Assembly: GCA_963575745.1 (NCBI GenBank)
Contig: CAUYUJ010002055.1
Span: forward strand, 28,875-92,874
Direction of reading: 5' to 3'
From: Prorocentrum cordatum
Taxonomy: Eukaryota; Sar; Dinophyceae; Prorocentrales; Prorocentraceae
Length of the DNA stretch: 64,000 nucleotides
Shown: positions 42,111-55,205 of the stretch, in pieces
Layout of the letters: every line of letters starts with the position of its first letter
How positions within the stretch are numbered: the first letter of the stretch is position 1
The notes under the pieces: generated by a model
What the model saw: the letters and a program-made list of their open reading frames with translations, nothing else
The model's database searches: none
What the model was told of the DNA's origin: nothing
Position numbers and translations under genes: made by a program

Positions 42111-43296
42111 GCACCCGCAGACACGCAGACTCGCATAGGCAACGCGCAGACACCCGCACATTCACCCGCGCACGCGCGCACAGGCACGCAGGCGCACGCA
42201 GACGCTTTCATACACACGCAGACACGCAGACACGCGCAGACATGCGCATACGCACATACGCACGCAGACGCGCACAGACACATATGCACGCAGACACAGG
42301 CAGACACGCGCAGACGCACGCAGACACGCGCAGACACGCAGAGACGCAGAGGCACGCGCAGACGCAGACACACGCAGACGCACGCATACACACAGACACA
42401 CATGCACATGCGGACACGCATAGACGCACACAGACACACGCAGACAACGCACAGACACACCCAGGCGCTCGCAGACGCACGCAGGCACGCGCAGGCGCAC
42501 AGAGACACACGCAGACGCGCGCATACACGCACGCACATACGCAGACAGACACACACAGGCACGCACACACAGACACGCATAGACGCACACAGGCACACGC
42601 AGACACGCGCAGACACGCCCAGACACCCACAGACGCACGCAGGCACGCGCAGACACATACAGGCACGCACAGACACACGCAGGCACACACAGACACACAT
42701 ACACACGCAGACCAGATGCACAATAGCACGCGGGCACGCACATACACACAGACATACGCAGGCGCACGCAGACACACACACAGACACACATACACACACC
42801 GAGAGACGCACGCACAGACCCACAGACGCACATATTCACACAGACACGCACATACGCACAGACGCGCAGACACACCGACGCACCGACACACGCACAGACA
42901 CACGCAGCGACACGCGCATACACACACACACGTGCACGCCCACATACATACAGACTCACGCACAGACACACAGACACGCGCAGACACGCACATACAGACA
43001 CACACAGACACACGCGCAGACGCACGGACACACGCGCAGACACGCGCGCAGACACGCAGACACACACAGACACAGACACACATACATACACAGACACACG
43101 CAGACACGCAGACGCACACGCAGACGCGCTCAGGCGCACAGACAGACGAACAAGCACACGCACACACACACGTATACACGCACGCAGACACGCAGACGCC
43201 CGCGCAGACATGCAGGCACGCCGACGCACAGGCACACAGACTCAGGCCCTCAGACACACGCAGACACACAGGCACACAGGCACACTGACAGGCGCG
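42111..43296. repeat. (CAGACACACG)n array 1
   Basis: Repeated CAGACACACGCAGACACGCG with ATA and CAT variants, about 1.2 kb. It ends in a 24-base T run (43297-43320). Confidence 0.95.
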
Positions 43297-43551
43297 TTTT
43301 TTTTTTTTTTTTTTTTTTTTGTTTTCTCAGACCGCTCCCAGATCACCCCAGAGCGGCCCTGGGGCTCCCAGACTGCCCCGGGGAGCTCCCAGAATACCTC
43401 GGGGACTTCGACAAGCCCTTCCAATACAGCCCAGATAGCCCCAACGTGGTCCAATATGGGTTCGAGACCGCAGATGTACAGCCCAAGAGGCCTCCAAGAG
43501 GCCACGAGAGAGCTCCGAGAAGCATCCCAAGAGAACCCGCAGAGGCCCAAA
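43297..43551. repeat. T-run and ~225-bp interspersed module, copy 2
   Basis: The T run is followed by GTTTTCTCAGACCGCTCCCAG and the module body. Shared text with 32905-33131 includes GACTTCGACAAGCCC, ACAGCCCAGATAGCCCCAAC and GCATCCCAAGAGAACCC. It then runs directly into a CACA array. Confidence 0.8.
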
Positions 43552-43900
43552 TCCGCACGCACACACACACACGCGCGCTTTCACGCGCGCACACACGCGC
43601 GCAAGCGCACGCACGCGTACGCGCACACACGCACACACGCACACATGCACACACACACACACACGCACACACGCACACACGCACGCACATACGCACACAC
43701 GCACACGCGCACACGCACTCACACGGACGCACGCGCGCATGCACGCGCGCGCACGCACGCGCCCGCGTTCGCGCATGCACGCGCGCACGCACACGCGCGC
43801 ACACACACGCACGCACGCGCGCACGCACGCACGCGCGCACGCACGCACGCACGCACGCATGCACGCGCGCACGCGCGCACACGCACGCACGCACGCACGC
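43552..43900. repeat. CACG array 4, left of gap
   Basis: CA and CG steps continue up to the run of N. Confidence 0.9.
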
Positions 43901-44000
43901 NNNNNNNNNNNNNNNNNNNNNNNNNNNNNNNNNNNNNNNNNNNNNNNNNNNNNNNNNNNNNNNNNNNNNNNNNNNNNNNNNNNNNNNNNNNNNNNNNNNN
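43901..44000. other. Assembly gap (100 N)
   Basis: Exactly 100 N inside a CACG array. A round number usually stands for a gap of unknown size, so the true array length is not known. Confidence 0.98.
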
Positions 44001-45945
44001 ACGCGCGCACGCGCGGACGCGCGCAAGCGCGCACGCGCGCACGCACGCACACACGCGAACACAAACACACACGCAGTCGCACACGCACACACACACGCAC
44101 ACACGAACGCACACGCGCACACGCACGCCCCCTCCGCGCCCACGCGCGCGCACGCACACGCACGCGCACACGCGTGCGCACGCGCGCACGACCACGCACA
44201 CGCACGCGCACACGCACACGCATGCGCGCGCGCACACACACACACACGCTCGCGCATACGCACACGCACACGCACGCGCACACGCGCGCGCACGAGCACG
44301 CGCGCGGCCACGCGCACACGCACGCACGCGCGCGCGCACGCGAGCGCGCACGCGCACGGGCGCGCACGCATCCACGCGCACGCACGCGCACACGCACACG
44401 CGCGCGCACACGCGCGCGCGGGCACACGCACACGCACGCGCGCGCGCGCCCGCACACGCACGCGCGCGCGCACGACGCACACGCATGCGCACACACACAT
44501 GCACGCGCGCGCACACGCGCGCACGCGCGCACGCACGCGCGCGCACACGCTCCCGCGCGCCCGCGCGCGCGCACGCACGCGCGCACCTGCGCGCGCGCGC
44601 AGCCGTGCGCGCACGCACGCGCACGCACGCATGCGCGCGCGCACGTTCGTGCGCGCTCACGCGCACGCGCGCGCGCACGCACGCGCGCGCGCGCGCACTC
44701 ACTCGCGCGCACGCGCGCGCGCGCACGCTCACACGCAAACGCTTACGCACGCACACACACACACAGACGCGCGCGCACACACCCACGCGCGCGCGCACAT
44801 TTACACGCACACGCACACGTACATGCCCGCGCACACGCGCGCGCGGACGAGCTCGCGCACGCGCGCGCGCACGCCCGCGCGCGCGCACGCGCGCGCGCGC
44901 GCACTCGCGCACGCGCACGCACGCGCACGCGACCGCGCGCGCTCGCACGACCACACACGCACGCATACACGTGCACGCACGCACGCGGGCGCACACGTGC
45001 GCGCGCACGCACGCGCGCGCGCGCACGCGCAGGTGCGCACGCGCACGCACGCACGCGCGCGCATTCACGCACACACACGCACACACACGCAGGCGCACAC
45101 ACACGCATTCACGCACACAGGCGCACGCGCGTGCGCACGCACACACTCGCACGCACGCGCGCGCACACACACGCACACGCGCACGCATGCACACGCTTGC
45201 ACACGTGCGCACACGCGCGCCGACACGCACACACGCATGCACGAATATGCGCACAGACACACGCGCACACGCCAACGCACGCACACGCATACACGCGCAT
45301 GCACGCGCACACACACACGCACGCGCGCACGCACACACACACACACACACGCGCGTCACGCGCACGCACGCACACATGCACGCACGCGCGCGCACGCGCG
45401 CGCACAGACGCGCACGCACACTCGCGCGCGCACGCGCACGCGCACACGCGCACGCACAGACACGCGCGCGAACGCACGCACGCACGCGCGCGCGCGCTCG
45501 CACGCGCACACGCACACACACGCACACGCACGCACACACATCCACGCACACACGCGCGCACGCGCACCCACACACGCGCACGCGCACACGCGCGCGCACA
45601 CGCACACGCGCGCCCACGCACGCACGCGCACGCACGCACGCACGCGCGCGCACGCACGCGCGCGCACACATGCGCACACACGCACGCGCACACGCGCACT
45701 CACGCACGCGCTCACACTCACGCGCGCACACGCATGCACGCGCGCGCGCGTGCACGCACACGCGCGCACGCATGCGCGCACGCGCGCGCGCGCACACGCG
45801 CGCACGCGCGTGCATGCCACGCGCGCGCGCACGCATGCGCACACGCGCTCTCATGCGCACGCGCGCGCACACGCGCGCGCGTGCATGCGCACGCGCGCGC
45901 GAAAACGCATGCGCGCGCGTGGACGCACGCGCGCGCGCGCGTAGA
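44001..45945. repeat. CACG array 4, right of gap
   Basis: About 1.9 kb of CG- and CA-step sequence, the most CGCGCG-rich part of the window. Confidence 0.95.
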
Positions 45946-48445
45946 CCCACGCAGGCATCGCGCAGGCACCCGCGCATGCACCCGCACACGCGCGCACAGG
46001 CACACATGACGCACGAAGGCGCATTCAGACATTCACGGGCGCGCAGACACACGCAGACAGGCGCAGACGCACAGACACACGCAGACACACGCAGACACAC
46101 ATATGCACGCAGACACAGGTAGACACGCGCAGACACGCGCGGACACGCAGACACGCAGAGGCACGCGCAGACACACAGACACACGCAGGCACACGCAGAC
46201 ACACACAGACACACATGCACATGCAGGCACGCATAGACGCACGCAGGCACACGCGCAGACGCCCGCAGACGCACCCAGGCGCTCACAGACGCACACAGGC
46301 ACGCGCAGACACACAGGGGCACGCAGACACGCCCAGACACGCACGCACAGACGCAGACAGGCACACACAGACACGCACGCACACAGACACGCATAGACGC
46401 ACGCAGACACACAGACACGCACAGACACACCCAGACACCCACATACGCACACAGGCACTCGCAGACACACACAGGCACGCACATACACACGCAGACACAC
46501 AGACATACAGACGCACGCAGATCAGATACACAGACACACGCAGACACACGCAGACACACACAGAGACACACGCACAGACCCACAGACACACATATGCACA
46601 CAGACACACGCGCAGACACACGCAGACACATAGACACATCGACACACCGACACGCAGACACAGCGACACGCGCAGACACACACAGACACACGTGCACGCC
46701 CACATACATACAGACACACGCACAGACACACACAGACACACACAGGCACTCACAGACAGACGCACACAGACACACACGCAGACACGCGCAGGCACACGCA
46801 CAGCCACGCGCACAGACAGACACACAGACACACAGACACACACAGACACACAGACACACAGACACACAGACATACACATACACACACAGACACAGACACA
46901 CACAGACACACTCAGGCGCACAGACAGGCGAACAAACACACAGACACACGTATACACGCACAAACACATAGACGCACACAGACACGCAGACGCACACGCA
47001 GACACGCAGGCACGCAGACACAGGCACACAGACTCAGGCACACAGACACTGACACATACATATAGACAAACACAAAGGGACACATACACAGAGTCAGAGA
47101 CACAAACATAGACACAGACACACAGACACAATCACAGAAACGCAGGCACACAGACACAGACACAGAGACACAGACACAGACAGACACAGAGACACAGAGA
47201 CACACAGACACACAGACACACAGACACAGACACACAGACACAGACATCCACACAGACACAGACACTCACACAGAGACGCAGGCACAGGCGCAGAGACACA
47301 GACACAGCCACAGACTCAGACACAGACGCACAGACACACGAACACAGACAGACGCGCAGGCACAGACACAGACACATGACATGGACACAGACGCAGACAA
47401 AGCCATAGACACACATACCCAGACACAGACACACAGACACAACCACAGGCACACAAACATAGACACAGACACAGGCACAGCCACACAGACAGACACAGAC
47501 ACAGACACAGACACAGACACAGGCACAGACACACGAACACAGACACAGACACAGACAAACAAACACAGACACAGAGACACAGGCACATACATAGACACAC
47601 AGCCACATACACACAGACATAGACACAGACACGCAGACACAGACGCAGACACACAGGCACAGACACACAGACACACTGACACACAGACACACAGGCACAC
47701 AGACACCCACACAGACACACAGACACGGGCACAGACACACAGACTCAGACACAGACACACATACACATACGCAGACACACAGACACACAGACACACAGAC
47801 ACAGGCACACAGACACAGACACAGACACAGGCACACATACACAGACACATACACAGACACACAGCCACAGACACAGACACACAGACACAGACACAGTCAC
47901 AGACACAGCCACAGACACAGACACATATACAGACACGGACGCAGACACGGCCACGGACGCAGACACAGACACAGACACAGACACACAGACACAGACACTA
48001 CAGACGCACAGACACAGACACACAGACACAGGCACAGACAGACACACAGACACAGACACAGACACACACATTCATACACAGAGACAAAGACACAGACACA
48101 GACTCAGGCACACAGACACATACGCAGACACACAGACACACAGGCACACAGACGCGCAGACACAGACACATGCACAGACACAGACACAGACAAATACACA
48201 CATATACAGACACGGGCGCAGGCACAGCCAGGGACGCAGACACAGACACAGGCACAGACACAGCAACAGACACAGACACAGACACAGACACAGACACAGA
48301 CACAGACACACAGCCACAGACACAGACACACAGACACAGACACAGACGCAGACACAGCCACAGACACAGGCACAGACACCGACGCAGACAAGCGCAGACA
48401 CAGACACGGACGCAGACACAGACACAGACACAGACACACAGACAC
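45946..48445. repeat. (CAGACA)n array 2
   Basis: ACACAGACACACGCAGACAC at first, changing to pure ACAGACACAGACACAGACAC after about 47100. Period six dominates. Confidence 0.95.
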
Positions 48446-48771
48446 ACAAACACACACACATACACACATACACATTCACACATACATACATACACATAAC
48501 ATACACACATGCACACATACACACATACATACATACATACATACATGCATACGTATGTACGTACGTACGTACGTACGTACGTACATACATACATACACAC
48601 ATACATGCATACATACACACATACATACATGCATGCATGCATGCATGCATACATACACACATACACACATACACACATACACACATACACACATGCACAC
48701 ATGCACACATACACACATACACACCTACACACCTACACACATACATACACATACACACACGCATACATACT
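48446..48771. repeat. (CACATA)n / (CATA)n array
   Basis: ACACACATACACACATACAC with a GTAC run (48550-48584, TATGTACGTACGTACGTACG) that is fully self-complementary and could extrude as a cruciform. Confidence 0.95.
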
Positions 48772-48904
48772 TCGGCGTGTAGTGCAATTGCCTCTGCGTG
48801 GAGTTCTCGCTTTGGATCTTTCAAGTCCTTTTTGGGCTGTCTTGGAGGATATCTGACAACTAGGCAGCGGTTCCGATTAGCGTTGCTATTCTCCCTCCCT
48901 GTAG

Positions 48905-49330
48905 CACGACATATCGCCTCTTTCAACCCCCTTTGAACCCTCTTGGGGCGGTCTTGGCGGCGCGCTCTTGGGGACCCTCGGGCCGTCTTGGATCACTTCT
49001 AGGCCCGTCTTGGGGCTCTCCTGCCATCTTTTAGCCATCTTGAGGCCTCAGGGACCCATCGGAAACGAAAAGGCGAGAAGGCACTCATCACTTAAACGCC
49101 TGAGGCATTTTAACGATTTGGTCCCTCGGGGGCTTAGTGGAGAGTCTCCGTGGCCATTTCGCTTCTTGGGGGCATGTCGGATGCCATCTCGGGAGGCCTT
49201 TGTGCCTTCTTGGAGGCCACCTTGGGATGTCCGAGGCCATCTTGGACCCATCATGGGCCTTCTTGGGCGCTCTAACGCCTCGCGGGGAGATGGGGGCTGT
49301 CCAGACCCAGCGAAGGGGGCTCGGGGGAGG
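48905..49330. repeat. CTTGGG-type degenerate repeat, second copy
   Basis: CCTCTTGGGGCGGTCTTGGC, GGGCCGTCTTGGATC and similar variants, same orientation as 26040-26400. Frames crossing it have no recognisable domain. Confidence 0.55.
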
Positions 49331-49750
49331 GGGCACCTCTCCAGTGGAGACGCCGCAGGTTTCCTCTCGGCGGCGCGCCCAGGGGGGAAGTGAGAGGGGG
49401 CAGGCCTGCTCAGATGGCGGCGGGGCTTCTCGAGAAGCACTCGCGCCTTCTGAGAAGTTCTCTGCGACTTCGGGAAAGTCCTTGAAGACTTCTCTGAAGG
49501 CGCCAGGGTTTCCGAGAAGCCACGCCGCCTTTGAGCGGGCCCCCCCCGCTTACCTCCCCCCTGGGCTCGCCGCCAAGTCTCGTTCACTGTCACCAACCCT
49601 CCCACCATACAAGTAGCACCCAAGACTCCGCCTAGGCAGAGGTCGCCATCAGATGGACATCCATTCGGAACCAGCACAGGCGCCATGTGTGCGACGCCTT
49701 CCGTCCCTTCGGTCTTCCCCTCTTCTTGTGCGCGCCTTGATTTGCTTCGT
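49331..49750. other. Unassigned, purine/pyrimidine mixed sequence
   Basis: Contains GCGCC-AGGGG and several AAGTTCTC/GAAGTCCTTG stretches, with TTCTGAGAAG and TTTCCGAGAAGC repeats of about 35 bp near 49425-49525. No gene is recognised. Confidence 0.35.
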
Positions 49751-49799
49751 TGCGTGCCACGGTTGCCTCACCGCTGCTTGGATCCAAGTTGCCGCCGAC

Positions 49800-50005
49800 C
49801 AAAAAGCGACGCCCGCGAGGTGCGCCACGCGTGCCACGTGCGTTGCGCGAGCCAGGTGCGCCAGGGTGCCCCATAGGACCAAGCGTGCCAGGCGTGCCTT
49901 GTGCGACAGATGCGCCACGTGCTCCGCGTGCGCCACGTGCGCCACCTGCTGCAGCCGCGCCGGGTGCGCCAGGTCCGCGACGGAGACGGAGACTCCGCCA
50001 GGTGC
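49800..50005. repeat. GTGCGCCAC-type 9-bp degenerate repeat
   Basis: GTGCGCCACGTGCGCCACC and variants with period near nine. On the minus strand this gives a Gly-X-Y, collagen-like run of about 16 triplets inside a 155-codon frame (50099 down to 49632). I attribute it to the 9-bp DNA period, not to a collagen gene. Confidence 0.5.
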
Positions 50006-51060
50006 GCCTGGCAGTATGGTGCTGTTTGACAAGGATAGTGCCCTGCAGAGCCAGATCTGGGGGCGTGCGCGCATGGCCCGCGCGGTATGCTTTCCACATC
50101 GTGATTTCGATGAGGATTGGTGTGCGCGAGCGGTACGTTCCGTTTTCTTATCTCTCTCTCTCTCTCTTTTCCGCGTTATGCTGGCACGAGGGGTGCCCGT
50201 TCAGCGCACCGCGCGCGTGTGGCCTGCACTCTAACATTTGACGAGGACGTTGCCCGTTCACGTTCGCCGCGCCTGCGCATAGCCTGCGCCAGTTTCGCAG
50301 TGTCAAAGGCAGCGCGCGTGAGCCCCGCATGGTATTTTCTTCGCAGAAAGTTAAGCTCCGCGGCAGATGGGATGCGGCTCCTGTGGTACGATTTGTCGAG
50401 TCAGCGTGGGCGGGGGGGGACGTATGGCATGGAGGAGCCCGCATGGTGTTATCTGACTGGGATGATGCCCTCTCGGTGCGCGCGCGCGTGGCCAGGATCA
50501 TTTACTTATTAGGGGCAACGGCCGCGTGTGCCCCGCATGGTGTCATTTCGCAAATCAGTGTTGCGCGCCAGATGAGATGTTGCTCGCGTGGTATGCCTTG
50601 TTAGACACTTCTCCCGTGGGGAGCGCATGCTTTTCTTTGGGCATCGAACGTGCCAAGGCCGGATCTGGCGGCCTGGTAGGAGCCTGGTATGGTCTGGTGG
50701 GGCGTTTGGTCCAAGGTAAATCTGATGATTTTAAGGTTCTGCACCTCCTCCCGCAGGGGAAGAGTCGGTCTTTGGGAGTGCTCGTCTTGTAGCCACCTAC
50801 TTCCAATGGGCTGGTGGGAGTAGTTGCCATAGTGCACTTGTCTTCAGTGGCATCAGAAGCGGTTCGGGTCTTCGGGCCGCGCGCTGGTGGATTACATTGG
50901 ATGCCCCTGTGCCTTTCCAAGGAAGGAGCCCTCCCTCGTTTCTTTTTGAGGTTGGCCGGCACCGTGGATAGGCTCGCGTCGAAGGGGGTTCAACGTCCTG
51001 AACCCCCTTTCGGTGCAACTTTCCCGCGATATAGCTTGTCGCATGCCGCTGAATCGTTCT
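50006..51060. other. Unassigned sequence with weak internal repeats
   Basis: GCCCGCATGGT and CCCGCATGGTGTTATCTG-like blocks recur near 50325, 50441 and 50533. Open frames are shorter than 140 codons and show no motif. There is no match to other parts of the window. Confidence 0.35.
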
Positions 51061-51730
51061 TTTGAGCACTGGCCCCACTCAAAGCTTAGAGTGGTGCTCT
51101 CTCTGATCGGCGATGCTTCGGCCATACCCCAAGATCAGAGCGGCATTCTTGATTTTGGTAGTGGCCACGTTCCAAACTCGAGAAATGGTCTCGCCCCATC
51201 GTTGTCAACATTCCCGTCTCACAGCGGAGCTTGCGCTTCCTCGCTGGCTACATTACTGGCTTCAAGCAGGCTCAGGGTGAAGTCCTCCGCCCAATGGCGG
51301 CTAGACGTGTCCGTGGCCGGGAATATTACTGGTACTTTGGCTTCAGCGTTGCCATTGTTTTTTTGTTTGCGCATTTTGACGCGCTGGCCACACTCCTAGA
51401 TCAGTAGTTTCTTCTGAACATTCGCAGTTCAGGAGAGTGGTTTCGTTTCGGCGCTGGCCGCACTCCCACCTCAGAATCTTGCCGTCGCCTCGTGCTGCAG
51501 AGGGTCAACTTTCCCCGATCAGTGCTTGCACTGAGGGTTTCTTCCTGAGCTTCTTGAGTGACTGGCTGGGTCTTCCGGGCTTTCGCCTTTTGGATGCCCG
51601 TGGCCGTCCGTCGCCGCACTGTCGCCGCCTCGTGCGCTGGCTGGGTCCTCGGGGGTTTCGCCCCGTGGTCGGCCGTGGACGGCCGACGCCATTTCGTTGC
51701 CGCCTCGTGCGCTGGCTGCAGTTGCTTCAC
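51061..51730. repeat. GCGCTGGCC-type degenerate repeats
   Basis: GCGCTGGCCACACTCC recurs with variants at about 51065, 51382 and 51453. A tandem pair of ~105-bp units (GCCTCGTGCGCTGGCTGGGT, TCGCCCCGTGGTCGGCCGTG) lies at about 51565-51725. Confidence 0.45.
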
Positions 51731-51975
51731 CGCCCAGACTGCACCACGTAGTTTTTACCACACAGCGTACACCACACAGCTCGCACCATGTGGCTTCCGC
51801 CACACAGCTTGCACCGCATATGTTACACCACACAGCTTGCACCGCGCAGCTTGCACCACGTATATTGCACTGCATAGCTTGCGCCACACAGCTTCCACCA
51901 CATAGCTTGCACCACATATATTGTTGCACCACATGGCTTCCCCGACGTAGCTTCCACCACAGAGTTTGCACATCT
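51731..51975. repeat. CACACAGCTTGCAC-type ~15-20-bp repeat
   Basis: About fifteen variants of ACCACACAGCTTGCACC. No gene is present; frames on both strands are Cys- or His-rich by repetition. Confidence 0.75.
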
Positions 51976-52430
51976 ACAGCGCATAAACTCGCTCTTTGCT
52001 GTCCACGTCAGCAAGCATTCTCTACCAGCAAATGTCGATGTCAGCTGCGAAACTACTGTCTTCTCTCGCCTTTGCTCTGAGCCCGAGCCCGAGCCCGAGC
52101 CAGAGCAAGGTCCCGTCCCCGCGGCCGCGCTTCCATGGAACGAGCCCAGGAGGCGCTGCCAGGAAGCTGAAAACGAGCTCAAGAGACGATATCCTTGAAA
52201 CCCCCGAGGAGATGCGCACGGGCGGCGGATCAACGCTTGAAACCCATGGTTCGTAAATGCCCCACGACCGCCGAGAAGGTCCAACGTTGCCTTTGTGTAT
52301 GTTTCTGTTCTCGTCCGTGGCTTTTCTTTCGCATCCTCGATAATCACAGCACACTCTGGTTGACCATGTTGTGGCTAGGGTCCAGCCAGCCTCCAAACGC
52401 ACCACACGAGATCGGATTCGTCTAGCTTGC
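51976..52430. other. Unassigned sequence
   Basis: Includes a short run of GAGCCC repeats (52079-52104). A minus-strand frame (52405 down to 52022) and plus frames below 90 codons have no recognised motif. Confidence 0.35.
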
Positions 52431-52610
52431 TTCTCCTCTCAACCCTCGTCACTGTCTCTCCTTTCTTTCTCTCTCTCTCTCTCTTCTCTATCCTCTTCCT
52501 CCTCTCCCCTCTCTCCATATCTCTCTCACTCTCTTTTTTATTTTCTCTCTCTCTCTCTCTGTCTCTCCGTCCCTCCCTCTCTCTTCCCCCTCTTCCCTGG
52601 ACTATTACCC
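52431..52610. repeat. CT-rich tract
   Basis: CTCTCTCTCTCTCT runs with TTTC and CCTC interruptions; pyrimidine tract of about 170 bp on the + strand. Confidence 0.85.
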
Positions 52611-52636
52611 ATCGATGTGAGCATTTTTTCTCGCAC

Positions 52637-52802
<166 letters not shown>

Positions 52803-52823
52803 AACGGGGGTTGGGGCCCCGTG

Positions 52824-52851
52824 CCCCCCCCAGCAACCAGCAACCAGCAAC
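52824..52851. repeat. Inverted repeat flanking the 63-bp satellite, left arm
   Basis: Eight C followed by AGCAACCAGCAACCAGCAAC. It is the exact reverse complement of 55852-55879 over 28 bp. The arm is low in complexity, so independent origin cannot be excluded, but a long satellite block sits exactly between the arms. Confidence 0.7.
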
Positions 52852-52904
52852 AATCCCTAGGAAGGCCCACCGAAGCTTCATTTCGGTGGACCTCCCCACG
52901 GGAT

Positions 52905-55205
52905 TGTTGCTTTGGCTCCACAGGGAGCTGCACCGGAGCTTCATTTCGGCACACCCCTCTCGAGGATCGCGGCCCTGGCTTCGCAGGGAACCCCACCGAA
53001 GCTTCGCTTCGGCACATCCCTCTAGAGGATCGTGGCCCTGGCCCCACAGGGAGCTGGACCGACGCTTCATTTCGGCACAACCCTCTCGAGGATCGTGGTC
53101 CTGGACCCACAGGGAGCTCGTCCCAAGCTTCATTTCGGCACACCCCTCCTGAGGATTTCGGCCCTGGCCCCACAGGGAGCTCCACCGAAGCTTCATTTCG
53201 GTACACCCCTCTCGAGGATCGTGGCCCTGGTCCCACAGGGGGAGCTTAACCGAAGCTACATTTCGGCACACCCCTCCTGAGGAGTTCGGCCCTGGCCCCA
53301 CAGGGAGCTCCACCGAAGCTTCATTTCGGTACAGCTCTCTCGAGGATCGTGGCCCTGGTCCCACAGGGGGAGCTTAACCGAAACTACATTTCGGAACACC
53401 TCTCTCGAGGATCGCGGCCCTGGTCCGACATGTAGCTCCACCGAAGCTTCATTTCGGCACACCCCTCTCGAGGATCGTGGCCCTGGTCTCACAGGGGGAG
53501 CTTAACCGAAGCTTCATTCTAGCACGCATCTATAATGGATCGTGGCCCTTCACCCACAGGGAGCTCCACCGAAGCTTCATTTCGGCACACCCCTCTCGAG
53601 GATCGTGGCCCTGGCCCCACAGGGAGCTCCACCGATGCTTCATTTCAGCACACCCCTCTCGAGGATCGTGGCCTTGGCCCCACAGGGAGCTCCACCGAAG
53701 CTTCATTTCGGCACACCGCTCTCGAGGATCGTGGCCCTGGCCCCACAGGGAGTTCCACCCAAGCTTCATTTCGGCTCACCCCTCTCGAGGATCTCGGCCC
53801 TGGCCCCACAAGGAGCTCCACCGAAGCTTCATTTCGGCATACCCCTATCGAGGATCGCGGCCATGGCTCCGCAGGGAGCTCCGCCGAAGCTTTATATCGG
53901 CACACCCCTTTCGAGGCTCGTGGCCCTGGCCCTACAGGGAGCTCCACCGAAGCTTCATTTCGGAACAGACCTCTCGAGGATCGTTGCCCTTCACCCACAG
54001 GGAGCTCCACCGAAGCTTCATTTCGGCACACCCCTCTCGAGGATCGTTGCCCTTCACCCACAGGGAGCTCCACCGATGCTTCATTTCGGCACACTCCTCT
54101 CGAGGATCGTGGCCCTGGCGCCACAGGGAGCTCCTCCGAAGCTTCATTTCGGCACACCGCTCTCGAGGATCGTGGCCCTGGCCCCACAGGGAGTTCCACC
54201 CGAGCTTCATTTCGGCTCACCCCTCTCGAGGATCGTTGCCCTGGCCCCACAGGGAGCTCCACCGATGCTTCATTTCGGCACACCCCTCTCGAGGATCGTG
54301 GCCTTGGCCCCACAGGGAGCTCCACCGAAGCTTCATTTCGGCACACCGCTCTCGAGGATCGTGGCCCTGGCCCCACAGGGAGTTCCACCCGAGCTTCATT
54401 TCGGCTCACCCCTCTCGAGGATCGTTGCCCTGGCCCCACAGGGAGCTCCACCGATGCTTCATTTCGGCACACCCCTCTCGAGGATCGTTGCCTTGGCCCC
54501 ACAGGGAGCTCCACCGAAGCTTCATTTCGGCACACCGCTCTCCAGGATCGCGGCCCTGGCCCCACAGGGAGTTCCACCCGAGCTTCATTTCGGCTCACCG
54601 CTCTCGAGGATCGTGGCCCTGGCCCCATCAGGGGCTCCACCGAAGCTTCATTTCGGCACGCCCCTCTCGGCGCATGCCTTTCGAGGATCGTGGCCCTGGC
54701 CCCACAGGGAGCTCCACCAAAGCTTCATTTCGGCAAAACCCTCTTGAGGATCTTGGCTCTGGCCCCACAAGGAACGCCACCGAATCTTCATTTCGGCACA
54801 CCCATCTTGAGGATCGTGCCCTTGGCCACACAGGGAGTCCCCTGGCCCAACATGGAGCTCCACCGAAACTTCATTTCGGCTCACCCCTCTCGAGGATCGT
54901 GGCCCTGGCCTTATAGGGAACTCCACCAAAGGTTGATTTCGGCACACCCCTCTCGAGGATCGTGGCCCTGGCCCCACAGGGAGTTCCACCCAAACTTCAT
55001 TTCGGCACACCCCTCTTGAGGATCGTGGCCCTGGCCCAACAGGGAGCTCCACTGAAACTTCATTTCGGCATACCCCTCTCGAGGATCGTTGTCCTGGCCC
55101 CACGTGGAGCTCCACCGAAGCTTCATTTCGGCACACCCCTCTCGAGGATCGTGGCCCTGGCTCCACAGGGAGCTCCACCGAAGCTTCATTTCGGCACAGA
55201 CCATT
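52905..55205 (+). repeat. 63-bp satellite (about 36 units)
   Basis: The unit consists of GAGCTCCACCGAAGCTTC, ATTTCGGCACACCCCTCTCG and AGGATCGTGGCCCTGGCCCC-ACAGG. Unit length is 63, a multiple of three, and the consensus has no stop in at least three + frames and one - frame. Frames of 330-490 codons result (for example 53535-55019 and, minus, 54640-53645), all made of one 21-residue repeat. I treat them as non-coding unless a transcript is shown. Confidence 0.9.

Noticed and set aside
38814-45944. A 2,376-codon open frame spanning the assembly gap
   Set aside because: It is a product of stop-free microsatellite sequence and runs through 100 N.
37397-48771. Telomeric repeat
   Set aside because: The arrays are CACG, CACCCA and CAGACA types; no TTTAGGG or its complement in tandem was seen.
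49632-50099. Collagen-like Gly-X-Y protein on the minus strand
   Set aside because: The Gly-X-Y run follows from a 9-bp DNA repeat, is short, and the flanking residues show no collagen-gene features.
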